Source of the DNA: an uncultured Collinsella sp.
Lineage (GTDB): Bacteria; Actinomycetota; Coriobacteriia; Coriobacteriales; Coriobacteriaceae
Reading direction: 5' to 3'
Length of the DNA stretch: 64,000 bases
NCBI GenBank assembly: GCA_900541015.1
Contig: UQIB01000001.1
Coordinates: 62,001 to 126,000, forward strand
The position numbers were made by a program, and so were the translations under genes. Below are positions 33,492 through 42,380 of the stretch, piece by piece (position 1 is the first letter of the stretch; the number at the start of each line of letters is the position of its first letter). The notes under the pieces were generated by a model. The model was not told the origin of the DNA. It was given only the letters and a program-made list of their open reading frames with translations, and made no database searches.

Positions 33492-35738
33492 ATGACACTC
33501 GTATCCAAGACCTTTGAGCTGTACGGCAAGACCTACACCTTTGAGTCGGGCGAGCTTGCCAAGCAGGCCACCGGCGCGTGCCTGGTCAAGCAGGGCGACA
33601 CCACGATGCTCGACACCGTGGTCGTCTCCAAGGAGCGCAAGAACTACGACTTCTTCCCGCTGACCGTCGACTTCAACGAGAAGATGTACGCCGCCGGCCG
33701 CATCCCGGGTGGTTACCTCAAGCGCGAGGGCCGTCCCAGCGAGAAGGCCACGCTCACTGCGCGCATGATCGACCGCCCGATCCGCCCGAGCTTCCCGGAC
33801 GGCTTCCGTAACGAGGTGCACATCGTCGCTACCTCACTCGTCGCTGACCAGGTCAACCCCTTCGACGTCATCAACGTCATGGGCGCCTCCTTGGCCATGA
33901 CGCTCGGCGGCGTGCCCTTCGAGGGCCCGCTTGCCTGTGTGCGCATCGGCCGCAACGTGGAGACCGGCGAGTTTATCGTCAACCCCACCTATGAGGAGCG
34001 CGAGAACTCCGATCTGGACCTGGAGCTGGGCGGCTCTGCCGACTTCATCTCGATGGTCGAGGCCGGCGCCGAGGAGATCTCCGAGGACGACATGCTCGCC
34101 GCTATGAAGTTTGGCCAGGAGGCCCTTGCTGCCTTCTGCCAGGCTCAGGACGAGTTCGTCGCCGAGTGGGAGCAGGTCAACGGCGCCATCGTCAAGAAGG
34201 AGTACCCGCTCGACCAGCCCGTCGAGGAGGTCCAGGAGCGCATCTTCGCCCACTACGACGAGATGGCAGCCGCCCTTCGCGACGCCGACAAGCTCTCCCG
34301 TATCGGCAAGGTCGAGGCTCTGAAGGAGTCCATCCGCGCCGAGTTCACCGAGGAGGAGCAGGATGCTTGGGAGCGCGAGATCCCCGTGGCGCTCAAGAAG
34401 CTCGAGAAGAAGGCCATGCGCACCATGGTCGTCGAGACTGGTGAGCGCGTCGACGGCCGTGCCGCCGACGAGATCCGTCCCATCATGGTGAAGGATAACT
34501 ACCTGCCGCTCGTTCACGGCTCCGGCCTGTTCCAGCGCGGCCAGACCCAGGTGCTCTCCGTCCTGTCGCTCGGTATGCTCAACGAGGGCCAGCGTCTGGA
34601 TACCATTGAGCCCACTGAGGGCAAGCGCTACATGCACCACTACAACTTCCCGCCTTTCTGCACCGGCGAGACCGGCCGTATGGGCAGCCCCAAGCGCCGC
34701 GAGATCGGCCATGGCAACCTGGCCGAGCGCGCCCTGCTTCCGGTGCTCCCCGACGAGAACGAGTTCCCTTATGCCATCCGCGTCGTCTCCGAGGTCATGG
34801 AGTCCAACGGTTCCTCTTCGATGGCTTCGACCTGCGGCTCCACGCTCGCCCTTATGGACGGCGGCGTGCCCATTAAGCGCCCGGTCTCCGGTATCGCCAT
34901 GGGCCTGATCCAGGAGGAGGGCAAGACCGTGGTCCTGTCCGACATCCAGGGTCTCGAGGACTTCCTGGGCGACATGGACTTTAAGGTCACCGGCACCACC
35001 GAGGGTATCACCGCCCTGCAGATGGACAACAAGGCCACCGGCCTCACCTTCGATATCCTGGCCCGCGCTCTGCAGCAGGCCAAGGAGGGTCGCGCCTTCA
35101 TCCTGCAGAAGATGCTCGATGTTATCCCCGAGCCGCGCCGCACCACGCGCAGCACCGCTCCGCGCATCGTTTCCATCCAGGTTCCGACCGACAAGATCCG
35201 CGACGTCATCGGTTCCGGCGGCAAGGTCATCCGTGGTATCCAGGATGAGACCGGCGCTTCGGTCGACATCCAGGAGGACGGCACCGTCTTTGTCGGCGGC
35301 ACCGGCGAGTCCGTCGACCAGGCTGTCGAGCGCATCAAGCTCATCATCAAGGTTCCCGAGCCGGGCGAGGAGTACACCGGTCGCGTGGTCTCCATCCAGC
35401 CCTTCGGCGCCTTCGTTAACCTGCTGCCCGGCAAGGACGGCCTGCTGCACATCTCCCGCGTTGCCAAGGGCCGCGTGGAGAAGGTCGAGGACGTCCTCAA
35501 CGTGGGTGACGAGGTCAAGGTCGTCGTCATCGAGGTCGACGATCGCGGCAAGATCTCGCTCGATCGTCTTGACAAGCCCGAGGCCCCGGCTCGCGCCGAG
35601 GGTGCCTCTGAGGGCGACGGCGAGCACTTCCAGCGCCGTGAGTGTCCGCGTCGCGAGCGCTCCGAGCGCAGCGACCGTCCGCGCCGTCCCGGCGACAACG
35701 GAGGCCGCAAGCCCCGCCGTCACCACGACGCCGAGTAA
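33492..35738 (+). CDS. pnp: Polyribonucleotide nucleotidyltransferase (PNPase)
   Basis: PNPase degrades RNA 3' to 5' by phosphorolysis and can add tails. It has two RNase PH domains (about 10-240 and 320-550) separated by a helical linker, then KH (RDVIGSGGKVIRGIQDETG) and S1 (YTGRVVSIQPFGAFVNLLPG) domains. The 748-residue protein ends in an Arg/Glu-rich tail. ATG at 33492 has AAAGGAG upstream. The leader carries two hairpins, reminiscent of the autoregulated enterobacterial pnp leader. Downstream is a terminator merged with a large palindromic element. Confidence 0.97.
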   Translation: MTLVSKTFELYGKTYTFESGELAKQATGACLVKQGDTTMLDTVVVSKERKNYDFFPLTVDFNEKMYAAGRIPGGYLKREGRPSEKATLTARMIDRPIRPSFPDGFRNEVHIVATSLVADQVNPFDVINVMGASLAMTLGGVPFEGPLACVRIGRNVETGEFIVNPTYEERENSDLDLELGGSADFISMVEAGAEEISEDDMLAAMKFGQEALAAFCQAQDEFVAEWEQVNGAIVKKEYPLDQPVEEVQERIFAHYDEMAAALRDADKLSRIGKVEALKESIRAEFTEEEQDAWEREIPVALKKLEKKAMRTMVVETGERVDGRAADEIRPIMVKDNYLPLVHGSGLFQRGQTQVLSVLSLGMLNEGQRLDTIEPTEGKRYMHHYNFPPFCTGETGRMGSPKRREIGHGNLAERALLPVLPDENEFPYAIRVVSEVMESNGSSSMASTCGSTLALMDGGVPIKRPVSGIAMGLIQEEGKTVVLSDIQGLEDFLGDMDFKVTGTTEGITALQMDNKATGLTFDILARALQQAKEGRAFILQKMLDVIPEPRRTTRSTAPRIVSIQVPTDKIRDVIGSGGKVIRGIQDETGASVDIQEDGTVFVGGTGESVDQAVERIKLIIKVPEPGEEYTGRVVSIQPFGAFVNLLPGKDGLLHISRVAKGRVEKVEDVLNVGDEVKVVVIEVDDRGKISLDRLDKPEAPARAEGASEGDGEHFQRRECPRRERSERSDRPRRPGDNGGRKPRRHHDAE

Positions 35739-35761
35739 CAGCTACACATAAGCAGCTCAAC

Positions 35762-35794
35762 AAGGGCGACTCCTAAGGGGGTCGCCCTTTTGCT
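35762..35794 (+). terminator. Rho-independent terminator of pnp
   Basis: AAGGGCGAC pairs with GTCGCCCTT around an 11-nt loop and is followed by a short T-run. Its 3' half (35784-35793) is also the outermost part of the following palindromic element. Confidence 0.88.
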
Positions 35795-35931
35795 ATTCCC
35801 GGCGGGGGCCGCGGGTAAAGTTTCCTGCTCTACAGTCCTGCTCGCACGGAGAGCACATTAAGTGCTCTCCGGCTCGTGCGGAACTCGCGATAAACTTTAC
35901 CCGCGGCCCCCGCCGGGAATAGCAAAAGGGC
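35784..35931. repeat. Palindromic element A1 (reverse orientation)
   Basis: Perfect 40-bp inverted arms at 35784-35823 and 35892-35931 enclose a 68-bp core. Inside is an apical hairpin GGAGAGCAC-ATTAA-GTGCTCTCC. The reverse complement of the core reads TCGCGAGTTCCGCACG ... AGGACTGTAGAGCAG, closely matching element A2. The outermost arm bases GCCCTTTTGC are the 3' half of the pnp terminator on the left, and their exact inverse copy on the right. Confidence 0.95.
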
Positions 35932-36059
35932 TGGTTGGTGCGGGTTGCGATTTTGTCAGACAGTCTATTCAGTTTTCTTATTTTCTGAATTGTCGATAGC
36001 CGTGCTCTTGGCATATCCCCAGATAAAACCGCCCAAAACAAACCTGTCCCTATTTGGCA
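35932..36059. other. AT-rich spacer between elements A1 and A2
   Basis: 128 bp, clearly lower in GC than its surroundings, with no supportable gene. It contains a weak TTCAG/CTGAA dyad around 35970-35990 and an ACCTG/CAGGT pair that reaches into A2. It resembles the AT-rich spacer of the second element pair only in base composition. Confidence 0.5.
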
Positions 36060-36202
36060 GGTCTGGGGCCATCGGGGGTCGGGGCGGGTTAAGTTTGTCG
36101 CGAGTTCCGCACGCAAAGGAAAGCACTTAATGTGCTTTCCGTCTTGCGCAGGACTGTAGAGCAGCAAACTTAACCCGCCCCGACCCCCGATGGCCCCAGA
36201 CC
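36060..36202. repeat. Palindromic element A2 (forward orientation)
   Basis: Perfect 38-bp inverted arms at 36060-36097 and 36165-36202 around a 67-bp core starting TCGCGAGTTCCGCACG and ending AGGACTGTAGAGCAG. The apical hairpin is GGAAAGCAC-TTAAT-GTGCTTTCC; compared with A1 the stem differs by a compensatory base-pair change (G-C to A-T). Apart from an inner GGGTTAAGTTT resembling A1's GGGTAAAGTTT, the arms differ from those of A1. Confidence 0.95.
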
Positions 36203-36390
36203 GGCGGGATGGACCAGTTCAGATGGGGCTTTGATGCATGGGTGGTCTGTTGGTGGGCAAATGGGTATCATACTGTGGTTACTGCGTCGACTCTGTGATG
36301 CATGTTTGTACGTTCCCGGCGGTCGGTTTGCCAGAAGCGCCCCGTCGGTTGTTCCAGACCCGTTTCGAAGAAAGGAAACCACACTAACCT

Positions 36391-38061
36391 ATGGCAGCTA
36401 AAAAATCATCTCCCTTGAAGATCATTCCGCTCGGCGGCCTTGACGGCATCGGCAAGAACATGACGGTCTTCGAGTGCGGCGACGACATGGTGCTCGTCGA
36501 CGCTGGTCTCATGTTCCCGGATGACTCCCAGCCCGGTATCGACCTGGTGCTTCCTGACTACACCTATGTCCTGGAGAACGAGGAGAAGCTCCGCGGTATC
36601 GTCGTCACCCACGGCCACGAGGACCACACCGGTTCGCTTCCGTATCTGCTGCAGGACCTCAACAATAAGGTGCCCATCTTCTCGAGCAAGCTGACGCTTG
36701 GCTTTATCGAGGGCAAGCTCTCCGAGTTCCGCATCCGCGCACCCAAGTTCCGCGAGGTCAAGGGCGGCAGCCATGTCAACCTCGGCGGCATCTCGCTCGA
36801 CTTCTTCTCTATGACGCACTCCATCCCCGGCGCTCTGGGCGTGTTCATTCGTACCAACCAGGGCACCGTTATGCACACCGGCGACTTTAAGCTCGACCAG
36901 ACGCCCATCGATGGTGTCACGCCTGACTATGCCGCTATCAGCCGCTTTGCCAAGCAGGGCATCGACCTGCTGCTGTCCGACTCCACCAACGCCACGGTTC
37001 CCGGCTTTACCAAGTCCGAGGCCGAGGTCGGTCCCAACTTGCTGCACGCCATCAAGAACGCCCCGGGTCGCGTGTTCGTCGCGTCGTTCTCGAGCCACAT
37101 TCATCGTTTGCAGCAGATCTGCGATGCTGCCCGCAAGTGCGGCCGTAAGGTCGTTGTGACCGGTCGCTCCATGCTCACGAACACCCGCGTCGCGCGCGAG
37201 CTGGGCTACCTCAACATCGACGATGCCGATATCATCGATGCCTTCGATATCGATAACCTGCCTGACGACAAGATCGTTGTCATGTGCACCGGTTCGCAGG
37301 GCGAGCCGCTGTCGGCCCTGTCTCGCATGGCCAACGGCGAGCACAAGACGCTCTCTATCCACGAGGGCGATACCGTCATCCTCTCGGCAACTCCCGTTCC
37401 TGGTAACGAGAAGGCCGTCCAGCAGGTCGTCAACAGCCTGGCCAAGCTCGGCTGCGACGTGTGGGATAAGAACCGCGCTCTCGTCCACGTCTCCGGTCAC
37501 GGTAGCCAGGAGGAACTCAAGCTCCTGATGGCCATGGCCAAGCCCACGTACTTTATGCCGGTTCACGGTGAGGCCGTGCATCTGCGCGCCCATGCCCAGC
37601 TGGCCCGCAAGATGGGCATCAAGGACGATCATATCTTTATCCTCGATAACGGCGACACGCTCGAGATGCGCGGCGGTATCGTCAAGCGCGGTACGCCCGT
37701 CGAGTCCGGCGTCGTCTACGTCGACGGCCTGCGTATCGGCGATACCGACCCCATCGTCCTGCGCGATCGTCAGAAGCTCGCCAACGACGGTATGGTCACG
37801 GCCGTTGCCATCGTCTCGCTCAAGCACAAGAAGATTGAGGCCATCGAGTTCTCGGGCCGCGGCGTCTCGTTTGCCATCGACGACCAGTTCTCCGAGGATG
37901 CCTCCGCGTCCATCATGAAGACGATCGAGAAGGGCAAGTTCAGCTTTACGAGCAGCGGTTCCGATGCCATTCGCAAGGCCGTGCGCGATTCGCTCTCTAA
38001 CTTTATCTGGAGCCGTACGCGCACCCGTCCGATGATCATCCCGGTTGTCATGGAGGTTTAG
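36391..38061 (+). CDS. rnj: Ribonuclease J
   Basis: RNase J is a metallo-beta-lactamase/beta-CASP nuclease with 5'-exo- and endonuclease activity, central to mRNA decay in Gram-positives. The zinc motif THGHEDHTGSLPYLL is at about 73-87; beta-CASP motifs include DSTNA, ASFSSHIHR, and SGHGSQEE. Length 556 residues is typical. The ATG at 36391 lacks a strong ribosome binding site close by (GAAAGGAAACC about 12 nt upstream). The element pair A1/A2 and a stretch of about 190 bp lie between pnp and this gene. Confidence 0.95.
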   Translation: MAAKKSSPLKIIPLGGLDGIGKNMTVFECGDDMVLVDAGLMFPDDSQPGIDLVLPDYTYVLENEEKLRGIVVTHGHEDHTGSLPYLLQDLNNKVPIFSSKLTLGFIEGKLSEFRIRAPKFREVKGGSHVNLGGISLDFFSMTHSIPGALGVFIRTNQGTVMHTGDFKLDQTPIDGVTPDYAAISRFAKQGIDLLLSDSTNATVPGFTKSEAEVGPNLLHAIKNAPGRVFVASFSSHIHRLQQICDAARKCGRKVVVTGRSMLTNTRVARELGYLNIDDADIIDAFDIDNLPDDKIVVMCTGSQGEPLSALSRMANGEHKTLSIHEGDTVILSATPVPGNEKAVQQVVNSLAKLGCDVWDKNRALVHVSGHGSQEELKLLMAMAKPTYFMPVHGEAVHLRAHAQLARKMGIKDDHIFILDNGDTLEMRGGIVKRGTPVESGVVYVDGLRIGDTDPIVLRDRQKLANDGMVTAVAIVSLKHKKIEAIEFSGRGVSFAIDDQFSEDASASIMKTIEKGKFSFTSSGSDAIRKAVRDSLSNFIWSRTRTRPMIIPVVMEV

Positions 38062-38062
38062 T

Positions 38063-40843
38063 TTGGCGCGCGGATCTGCACAAAACGCCAAAGGCAATAA
38101 GGCCAATAACCAACCGGCATCTGCTAAGGGTGCCGGTTCCCATCTGCGTGCCAATAAGGGCCACGAGGCGGACTTCGATGAGTTCGAGCCCCTGGTCGAG
38201 CCTTCGGCCAACCGCGATATCGCCGGCGTGGTCATCGCCGTTTTGGCGATTGCGTCCTTCATTGCCGTGATCTCTCCGGCAACAGCGCCCGTGACGGCTG
38301 CGGTTGCCGGTTTCTACCACCTGGGCTTTGGTCTGGGCGCCTACGTGCTGCCGATCGTCATCTTGCTGTTTGCCGCCACGCTCTTTTTAGGCGAGGACTC
38401 GCCGCTCAACGTGCGCTCTGTTGCGGGCGGCGCCGTGGTCTTTATCGCCGTCGTCTCCATTCTTTCGCTGATGGTGCCGGGCACGAGCGATTCGTGCGAC
38501 CTCATGTTTACGCCGCAAAATCTGTCCGCCTCGGGTGGCTACATCGGTGCGTTTATTGCGAGTGCGCTGCAGAATGCCCTGGGTAAGCCTATCGCGATGG
38601 TAGTCCTGTTGGGCCTTGTCGTCGTGGGCTTGGTCATCATCGGCTTTTCGGTTGGCGGCGTTTTGCGCTCTGCTCGCGACCGCGCGGCCGATTTTGCCGA
38701 GCGCCGTCGTGCCGATGTTAACGCGAGTCCGTGGGGTGACGACGAAGCCCTGTCGGTGCCCGGCGTTGCCCGTCCGCACCTGAGCATTCTTCGTCAAAAG
38801 GGCTCCGATGCTGCCGTGACCACAGTCATGGGCAACGATGTGGACCCGGTTTTGGACGATGACGACGAGGACGAGGATCCGTTTGTCGACGTGTCCGAGG
38901 CAGTGGAAGCTGAGCGGGCCAAGACCACATTGTTACCGCGCCGCCATGCCAAGAAGGGCAAGGCTGCGCCTAAGCTCAATACGAGTGAGCCCGACCCGTC
39001 CTGGTCCGATAGCGAGATTGAGCTCACCGAGGGCGATGACGGGGACGACGAGGCTCCGATTGAGACCGCAAAGACAACTTTGCTGTCGCGTTGCCATGCA
39101 AAGCGCGACCAGGTAACCGGCCAGCTTTCGATGGAAGACGACCCCGATAAGATCGACGAGTCCGAGCCGCCGTTTGCCGTTAATCCTGTCTCGGCAGCTC
39201 CGCAGATCCCCGATTTCCTGAAGCATCCCAAGGTTGCCGATACGGCTGTCGCGGGCGCTGTCGAGGTGTCTACTTCTAGCGATGGGGGAGCAGACGGTGG
39301 CGCCGCAGATAACGAGGGCGAAGAAGAGGACGGCCTCAAGCTTCCGCCGCTCGAAATCCTGCATGCCAACCCTCAGTCGGCTTCCGCCGCGTCTTCGGAC
39401 AAGGAGCTGGAGCAGACCGCTGAGTCACTGCAATCCACCTTGCTTGAGTTTGGCCGCAGTGCCCGTGTGGTCGGCTGGATCGCCGGCCCCACGGTGACGA
39501 CCTTTAAGCTGCAGCCTGGTGAGGGCGAGCGCGTGAGCAAGATTTCGAGCCTCGAGGACGATATCGCGCTTTCGCTCGCTGCCCAGTCGGTACGTATCTT
39601 TGCCCCGATCCCCGGCACCTCGCTCGTGGGCATCGAGATTCCCAATCGCAAGCGCCAAAACGTCAATCTGGGCGACGTGCTGCCCTATGTGAAGGGCGGT
39701 CCGCTCGAGCTCGCCATCGGCCGCGATGCCGAGGGCACGCCGGTTGTCGCCGACCTTGCCAAGATGCCTCACCTGTTGATTGCCGGTACGACCGGTTCCG
39801 GTAAGTCGGTCATGATCAACTCCATCATCACGACCCTGCTCATGCGCGCGCTTCCCGAGGACGTTCGCCTGATCATGGTCGACCCCAAGCGCGTCGAGCT
39901 CGCGGGCTATAACGGCCTGCCGCATCTTTACGTACCGGTCGTTACCGAACCCAAGCAGGCTGCGAGCGCCCTGCAATGGGCCGTGTCCGAGATGGAGCGT
40001 CGCCTGAAGGTCTTCGAGCGCCTTAACGTGCGTAAGATTTCGACCTACAACGAAAAGCAGGCCGCCGGCGAGTTTGAGCATTACGACAATCCGCCGCAAA
40101 AGATGCCCTATCTGGTCATCATCATTGACGAGCTCTCGGACCTGATGATGGTCGCCGGTAAGGATGTCGAGGCCTCGATCGTGCGTATTGCACAGCTGGG
40201 CCGTGCCGCCGGTATCCACCTTATCGTGGCCACGCAGCGACCCAGTTCCAATGTGGTGACGGGCCTTATCAAGGCCAACATTACCAACCGCATCGCCTTT
40301 AACGTCGCCACGGGCATCGACTCGCGCGTCATCATCGACCAGATGGGTGCCGAAAAGCTCACCGGTTTGGGCGACATGCTGTTCTCCAAGGTCGACTGGG
40401 GTAAGCCTCGCCGTATTCAGGGCTGCTTTGTCTCGGACGATGAAATCAATGAGATTGTCGATTTCGTCAAGTCGCAGAGCGAGCCCGACTACCACGAGGA
40501 GATCCTGTCTGCCGTGGCGCCCGCTTCCATGTCCATGGCGGGTGGCGGCGGCATTGTCCGTACCGGCGTTGCCGAGCCTCAGGACGACGACCCGCTTATC
40601 TGGGAAGCTGCTCATATTGTGGTGGAATCGCAGCTTGGCTCCACATCTGGCCTGCAACGTCGTCTGAAGGTTGGCTATGCGCGTGCCGGGCGTATTATGG
40701 ACATGCTGGAAGAAAAGGGTGTCGTCGGCCCGCCCGACGGTTCCAAGCCGCGCGAGGTCCTGTTGGACGAGGAGGGGCTTGCCGCGCTGGAATCTGTCGA
40801 CGCCGAGATGGCACGTGAAGATCGTGAGTTTGGAGGATTCTGA
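38063..40843 (+). CDS. ftsK: DNA translocase FtsK/SpoIIIE
   Basis: FtsK couples chromosome segregation to division. Four or so N-terminal membrane helices (about 55-205) anchor it at the septum; a long acidic linker (about 220-455) follows; then the RecA-like motor with Walker A GTTGSGKS (near 575), Walker B YLVIIIDELSDLMM, and the C-terminal winged-helix gamma domain (SQLGSTSGLQRRLKVGYARA) that reads KOPS. Length 926 residues. The TTG at 38063 is chosen: TGGAGG is 6 nt upstream, 1 nt after rnj. The linker holds two copies of AKTTLLxRxHAK (38918-38953 and 39068-39103). The stop overlaps the next start. Confidence 0.95.
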   Translation: MARGSAQNAKGNKANNQPASAKGAGSHLRANKGHEADFDEFEPLVEPSANRDIAGVVIAVLAIASFIAVISPATAPVTAAVAGFYHLGFGLGAYVLPIVILLFAATLFLGEDSPLNVRSVAGGAVVFIAVVSILSLMVPGTSDSCDLMFTPQNLSASGGYIGAFIASALQNALGKPIAMVVLLGLVVVGLVIIGFSVGGVLRSARDRAADFAERRRADVNASPWGDDEALSVPGVARPHLSILRQKGSDAAVTTVMGNDVDPVLDDDDEDEDPFVDVSEAVEAERAKTTLLPRRHAKKGKAAPKLNTSEPDPSWSDSEIELTEGDDGDDEAPIETAKTTLLSRCHAKRDQVTGQLSMEDDPDKIDESEPPFAVNPVSAAPQIPDFLKHPKVADTAVAGAVEVSTSSDGGADGGAADNEGEEEDGLKLPPLEILHANPQSASAASSDKELEQTAESLQSTLLEFGRSARVVGWIAGPTVTTFKLQPGEGERVSKISSLEDDIALSLAAQSVRIFAPIPGTSLVGIEIPNRKRQNVNLGDVLPYVKGGPLELAIGRDAEGTPVVADLAKMPHLLIAGTTGSGKSVMINSIITTLLMRALPEDVRLIMVDPKRVELAGYNGLPHLYVPVVTEPKQAASALQWAVSEMERRLKVFERLNVRKISTYNEKQAAGEFEHYDNPPQKMPYLVIIIDELSDLMMVAGKDVEASIVRIAQLGRAAGIHLIVATQRPSSNVVTGLIKANITNRIAFNVATGIDSRVIIDQMGAEKLTGLGDMLFSKVDWGKPRRIQGCFVSDDEINEIVDFVKSQSEPDYHEEILSAVAPASMSMAGGGGIVRTGVAEPQDDDPLIWEAAHIVVESQLGSTSGLQRRLKVGYARAGRIMDMLEEKGVVGPPDGSKPREVLLDEEGLAALESVDAEMAREDREFGGF

Positions 40844-42354
40844 TGGCTGCACGCTTTGGTGACATGCTGCTCGAGCAGCGTCGCCGAATGGGCCTTTCCA
40901 TTCAGCAGGTCGCCAACACCATCAAAATCAGGCCGCAGATCATCGAGTTTTTCGAGACCGGTAACTTTGCTTCGATGCCGCCGCGCGGCTATGCGCAGGG
41001 CATGATTTCGAGCTATGCTCGCTTTTTGGGCCTCAATCCGCGCGAGGTCGTCAATGCCTACTTTGACGACCTGATGGCATACGAACGCGAGACGTCGCAG
41101 CAGGGCGGTCGTTTTCAGGACGCCGCCGGCTACGTCAATTCGCGTTCCTCGGTCGATAACGGGCGCTTCCTGATGGTTCAGGGCGGTCGTTCGACCCGCT
41201 ATGGACAGCGTCCTCAGCAGGCCGGTTATATCACCGAGACGGGTTCGGGCGAGGAGATTCGCTCACAGCGTGACCGGTTCCGCAGCACACCGATGCCCGA
41301 GGACCGTGCACTTCCCGCTGCTCGCGGCGTGGCGCGTGACCCTCGTGCCGGCTACGGCGACGGCGGCTATTCCGATCGCGGTTACCGTGGTGTCTCTACG
41401 GGACGCTCTCGCGGTGGCTATGCGGATGCCGATACCACGCAGGTGACGCCGCGTCTTCGCTCTCAATCACAGCCGTATGGCCAGCGCTCTTCGGCTCCGC
41501 GTTCGGGCCAGCGTGGCTATCAAGGCCGCGGTGAACTTGCGCCCCGCTCGGGTCAGCGCAGCCTTCAGGGCCAGGGCGGCTATCGCGGCCGTTCCGATAG
41601 CAATCGTGGTCGTATGCCTCAGGGAGGCGGCCGCAGCAGTTCCAGTCGTGGACGCGGCGGATCCCGTACTCCTCAAAACAACGGGCTCGATCCGCGTATC
41701 GTCTACGCCGGCATCGGTGCCGTGGCGTTGCTGCTGATCGTGCTCATCGTGGTGCTTCTGCGCGGCTGCGCATCTTCGGCGCCCGAGACCACGCCCGAGA
41801 CGCCCACTGCTACCAAGACTACGACCAAGAAGTCTTCTAAGAAGACCGAAACGGTCGACGAGGACGAAGACACCGATGAGGCGACGGATGAGTCGACTGA
41901 TTCGGACGCTACCAAGACGACGGCAAAGAAGGAAGAGAACGAGGTCACGAAGGTCAAAGTCTCCGTTGCCAAGGGAAAGACCGCGTGGATTGAGGTCAAG
42001 GTCGACGGAAAGTCGGTCTATGGCGCCCAGGCGACTGGCCCCTTTGAGCAGGAGTACACGCCCGAGTCCTCGATCGAGATCACCACGTCCAAGCCTTCCG
42101 ATGTCACCGTTACCAAGAACGGCGAAAAGGTCCGTTACGATACCAAGACCTCGGGCGTGGCGCGTGTGACGATCACCGTTCCCAAGAAGAAGACGACTGA
42201 TTCCGAGAATGGTGAAAGTTCTGATAGTGCCGACACCGCCGATGGTACCGACACCACCGACGGCACCGATGCCCAGTCCACGGATGGCGCCGATACCGCA
42301 CCTGACGGTCAGACGCCCACCGATTCTACCGACTATTCGTACGATAGCTACTAA
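40843..42354 (+). CDS. RodZ-like helix-turn-helix membrane protein
   Basis: RodZ-type proteins link MreB and the elongation machinery to the membrane. The N-terminal HTH domain (FGDMLLEQRRRMGLSIQQVA, about 5-75) and the family motif ISSYARFLGL are clear. A long Arg/Gly/Gln/Ser-rich linker follows (about 85-282), then one membrane helix (about 286-306), a Thr/Lys/acidic stretch and a DUF4115-like domain (VSVAKGKTAWIEVKVDG), ending in an Asp/Thr-rich tail. At 503 residues it is longer than typical RodZ because of the two low-complexity parts. ATG overlaps the ftsK stop. Confidence 0.82.
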   Translation: MAARFGDMLLEQRRRMGLSIQQVANTIKIRPQIIEFFETGNFASMPPRGYAQGMISSYARFLGLNPREVVNAYFDDLMAYERETSQQGGRFQDAAGYVNSRSSVDNGRFLMVQGGRSTRYGQRPQQAGYITETGSGEEIRSQRDRFRSTPMPEDRALPAARGVARDPRAGYGDGGYSDRGYRGVSTGRSRGGYADADTTQVTPRLRSQSQPYGQRSSAPRSGQRGYQGRGELAPRSGQRSLQGQGGYRGRSDSNRGRMPQGGGRSSSSRGRGGSRTPQNNGLDPRIVYAGIGAVALLLIVLIVVLLRGCASSAPETTPETPTATKTTTKKSSKKTETVDEDEDTDEATDESTDSDATKTTAKKEENEVTKVKVSVAKGKTAWIEVKVDGKSVYGAQATGPFEQEYTPESSIEITTSKPSDVTVTKNGEKVRYDTKTSGVARVTITVPKKKTTDSENGESSDSADTADGTDTTDGTDAQSTDGADTAPDGQTPTDSTDYSYDSY

Positions 42355-42380
42355 GCCGCTCGTACGCGAAAGGAAACATC

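Noticed and set aside
33834..35726. 630-codon minus-strand open frame opposite pnp
   Set aside because: Antisense to an intact PNPase; no ribosome binding site, no family similarity, repetitive Leu/Ala/Asp composition.
35784..36202. Elements A1/A2 as the two ends of an insertion sequence or a classical MITE
   Set aside because: The spacer encodes no transposase, no target-site duplication is evident, and the terminal arms differ between copies while the centres are conserved.
36406..38262. 618-codon minus-strand open frame opposite rnj
   Set aside because: Composition artefact; it also runs across the ftsK start and lacks any motif.
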